A DNA stretch of 5,990 bases, taken from contig JAGOLU010000040.1 of assembly GCA_017993865.1 (NCBI GenBank), positions 1,819 to 7,808 on the forward strand. The letters run 5' to 3'. Of the stretch, positions 5,624 through 5,990 are shown in pieces. This DNA comes from Candidatus Woesebacteria bacterium. GTDB taxonomy: Bacteria; Patescibacteriota; Microgenomatia; UBA1406; GWC2-37-13. Positions within the stretch are counted from its first letter, which is position 1. Each line of letters begins with the position of its first letter. The notes beneath the pieces were generated by a model, which saw only the letters and a list, made by a program, of their open reading frames with translations, was not told where the DNA came from and made no database searches. Made by a program: the position numbers and the translations under genes.

Positions 5624-5624
5624 A
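5608..5624 (+). repeat. 17-bp direct copy of the tRNA-Arg 3' end (candidate att site)
   Basis: TTCCTCGCGGGGGCACA is identical, in the same orientation, at 1534-1550 (the end of tRNA-Arg plus two flanking bases) and at 5608-5624. The sequence just upstream also matches the tRNA if five bases (GATTC) are deleted. The two copies bracket the SWIM, primase-helicase and Fic genes. This is the layout of attL/attR for a tRNA-integrated island, though the copy is also part of the structured element. Confidence 0.5.
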
Positions 5625-5629
5625 ATGGC

Positions 5630-5669
5630 ACACACAAAACCCGGTCGCATGCGACCGGGTTTTGTGTGT
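5630..5669. terminator. Perfect 40-bp palindrome, bidirectional terminator
   Basis: Every base from 5630 to 5649 pairs with 5650-5669, with the centre inside GCATGC. The core AACCCGGTCGC/GCGACCGGGTT is GC-rich and flanked by AAAA on the left and TTTT on the right, which is the form of an intrinsic terminator on either strand. On the plus strand it would end a transcript of the structured element at 5486-5623. Confidence 0.8.
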
Positions 5670-5670
5670 A

Positions 5671-5692
5671 GCAAGCAAACTGCTTTGCTTGC
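5671..5692. other. Hairpin immediately right of the 40-bp palindrome
   Basis: GCAAGCAAA (5671-5679) pairs perfectly with TTTGCTTGC (5684-5692) around CTGC. It begins one base after the palindrome. No T-run follows on the plus strand. The role is unknown. Confidence 0.5.
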
Positions 5693-5750
5693 GTGCAATT
5701 GTGCCGGGCGGAGACATGTTCCACAGGAACAGTCGAGCCGGGGTCGAGAG

Positions 5751-5792
5751 TGCTTAGCATTTTTCGAGCGAAGCGAAGAAAAATGGTTAGCA
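5751..5792. other. Imperfect stem-loop in the gene-free right flank
   Basis: TGCTTAGCATTTTTC (5751-5765) pairs with GAAAAATGGTTAGCA (5778-5792) at 13 of 15 positions around a 12-nt loop. The rest of 5693-5820 shows no gene and only a short hairpin, TGTTCC/GGAACA, near 5718-5732. Confidence 0.45.
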
Positions 5793-5820
5793 ACTCGTGA
5801 CCATAGGCAAGACGAGGCAG

Positions 5821-5853
5821 TGCCCCCGTAGCACAGTCTGGGAGGCTGTGGCG
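5821..5853 (+). pseudogene. tRNA-like 5' half
   Basis: TGCCCCCGTAG (5821-5831) equals bases 1476-1486 at the 5' end of tRNA-Arg. A D-arm-like hairpin follows: CACAG (5832-5836) pairs with CTGTG (5846-5850). No complementary 3' acceptor strand follows; after ~20 bp the next terminator begins. It aligns with the start of the structured element at 5487-5517 (TGCCCCCGCAG, then a hairpin containing GTCTGGG), with different bases in the stem but pairing kept. Confidence 0.55.
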
Positions 5854-5870
5854 AAGTTGAGCTTAAATAT

Positions 5871-5902
5871 ACAACAAAAGCGCCCCTCGGCGCTTTTGTT
5901 GT
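5871..5902 (-). terminator. Intrinsic terminator downstream of the right-edge gene
   Basis: ACAACAAAAGCGCC (5871-5884) pairs perfectly over 14 bp with GGCGCTTTTGTTGT (5889-5902) around CCTC. On the minus strand it starts ~20 nt after the stop codon at 5922-5924. The A- and T-tracts make it usable in both directions. Confidence 0.8.
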
Positions 5903-5921
5903 TTGAGTGTTGATGTGGTGT

Positions 5922-5990
5922 TTACGCGACCTTTGTCGCCTTCTTTTCGCCGGTACGTACAATGAATTTTGCGAGGCGTGACTTTTTGCG
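5922..5990 (-). CDS. C-terminal end of a basic protein (partial)
   Basis: The minus strand is open from the window edge to a TAA at 5922-5924 and encodes the last 22 residues of a protein, RKKSRLAKFIVRTGEKKATK followed by VA. Eight of the 22 residues are Lys or Arg in the visible core and the tail is uninterrupted. A strong terminator sits ~20 nt beyond the stop, which supports this frame over the opposite strand. Highly basic tails are common in ribosomal and nucleoid proteins, but this fragment is too short to name. The start lies outside the window. Confidence 0.5.
   Translation of the reverse strand, partial: RKKSRLAKFIVRTGEKKATKVA

Noticed and set aside
5410..5962. Several overlapping minus- and plus-strand frames of 85-181 codons
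   Set aside because: They cross two perfect palindromes and the tRNA fragments in mutually exclusive frames. None has a start signal or recognisable domain.
5962..5990. Plus-strand ATG followed by MNFARRDFL, resembling a twin-arginine signal start
   Set aside because: There is no ribosome-binding site or -10 box before the ATG. The opposite strand offers an uninterrupted basic C-terminus ending just before a terminator, which explains the bases better; ten residues are too few to judge.

Overview
The window looks bacterial. It has compact genes on both strands, a bacterial-type tRNA, intrinsic terminators and sigma70-like promoters. None of the four complete genes has a well-placed Shine-Dalgarno sequence, and two of them start directly behind a -10 box (predicted leaderless). 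Intergenic DNA is rich in tandem repeats, palindromes and tRNA fragments. Together this resembles what I know of Patescibacteria/CPR genomes, but no phylogenetic marker is present, so the assignment is tentative.

Layout. 1-456: two nearly identical copies of a non-coding repeat unit with a 247-bp period. 486-512: an intrinsic terminator. 544-1125 (-): a small protein with two membrane segments and a possible PH-like soluble domain, predicted leaderless. 1160-1476: no gene, but a degenerate palindromic interspersed repeat at 1277-1392. 1477-1548 (+): an intact tRNA-Arg with anticodon GCG. 1549-1715: small hairpins, one containing an antisense tRNA T-arm. 1731-2057 (+): a 108-residue SWIM zinc-finger protein. 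2111-4240 (-): a 709-residue fusion of an archaeo-eukaryotic-type primase (AEP) and an SF2 helicase, of the kind described in TOTE conflict systems. 4252-5304 (-): a 350-residue Fic-domain AMP-transferase with an N-terminal inhibitory motif and a C-terminal winged helix. 5305-5920: no gene, but an operon promoter, tRNA-derived fragments, a strongly structured element of about 138 nt and two strong terminator palindromes. 5922-5990 (-): the C-terminal end of a basic protein that enters from the right edge.

How the genes work together. Fic and the primase-helicase form a two-gene operon (11-bp gap, one promoter at 5335-5363). The SWIM gene converges on it. By eye the three genes are more AT-rich than the flanking DNA. 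They lie between the 3' end of the intact tRNA-Arg (1534-1550) and an exact 17-bp direct copy of that end (5608-5624). This is the layout of a small genomic island integrated at a tRNA gene, although no integrase is present. The most interesting hypothesis is a compact conflict or defence module: a nucleic-acid-processing primase-helicase, an autoinhibited AMPylator that may also be the operon regulator, and possibly a SWIM accessory protein. The functional link is inference; the domain calls rest on visible motifs.
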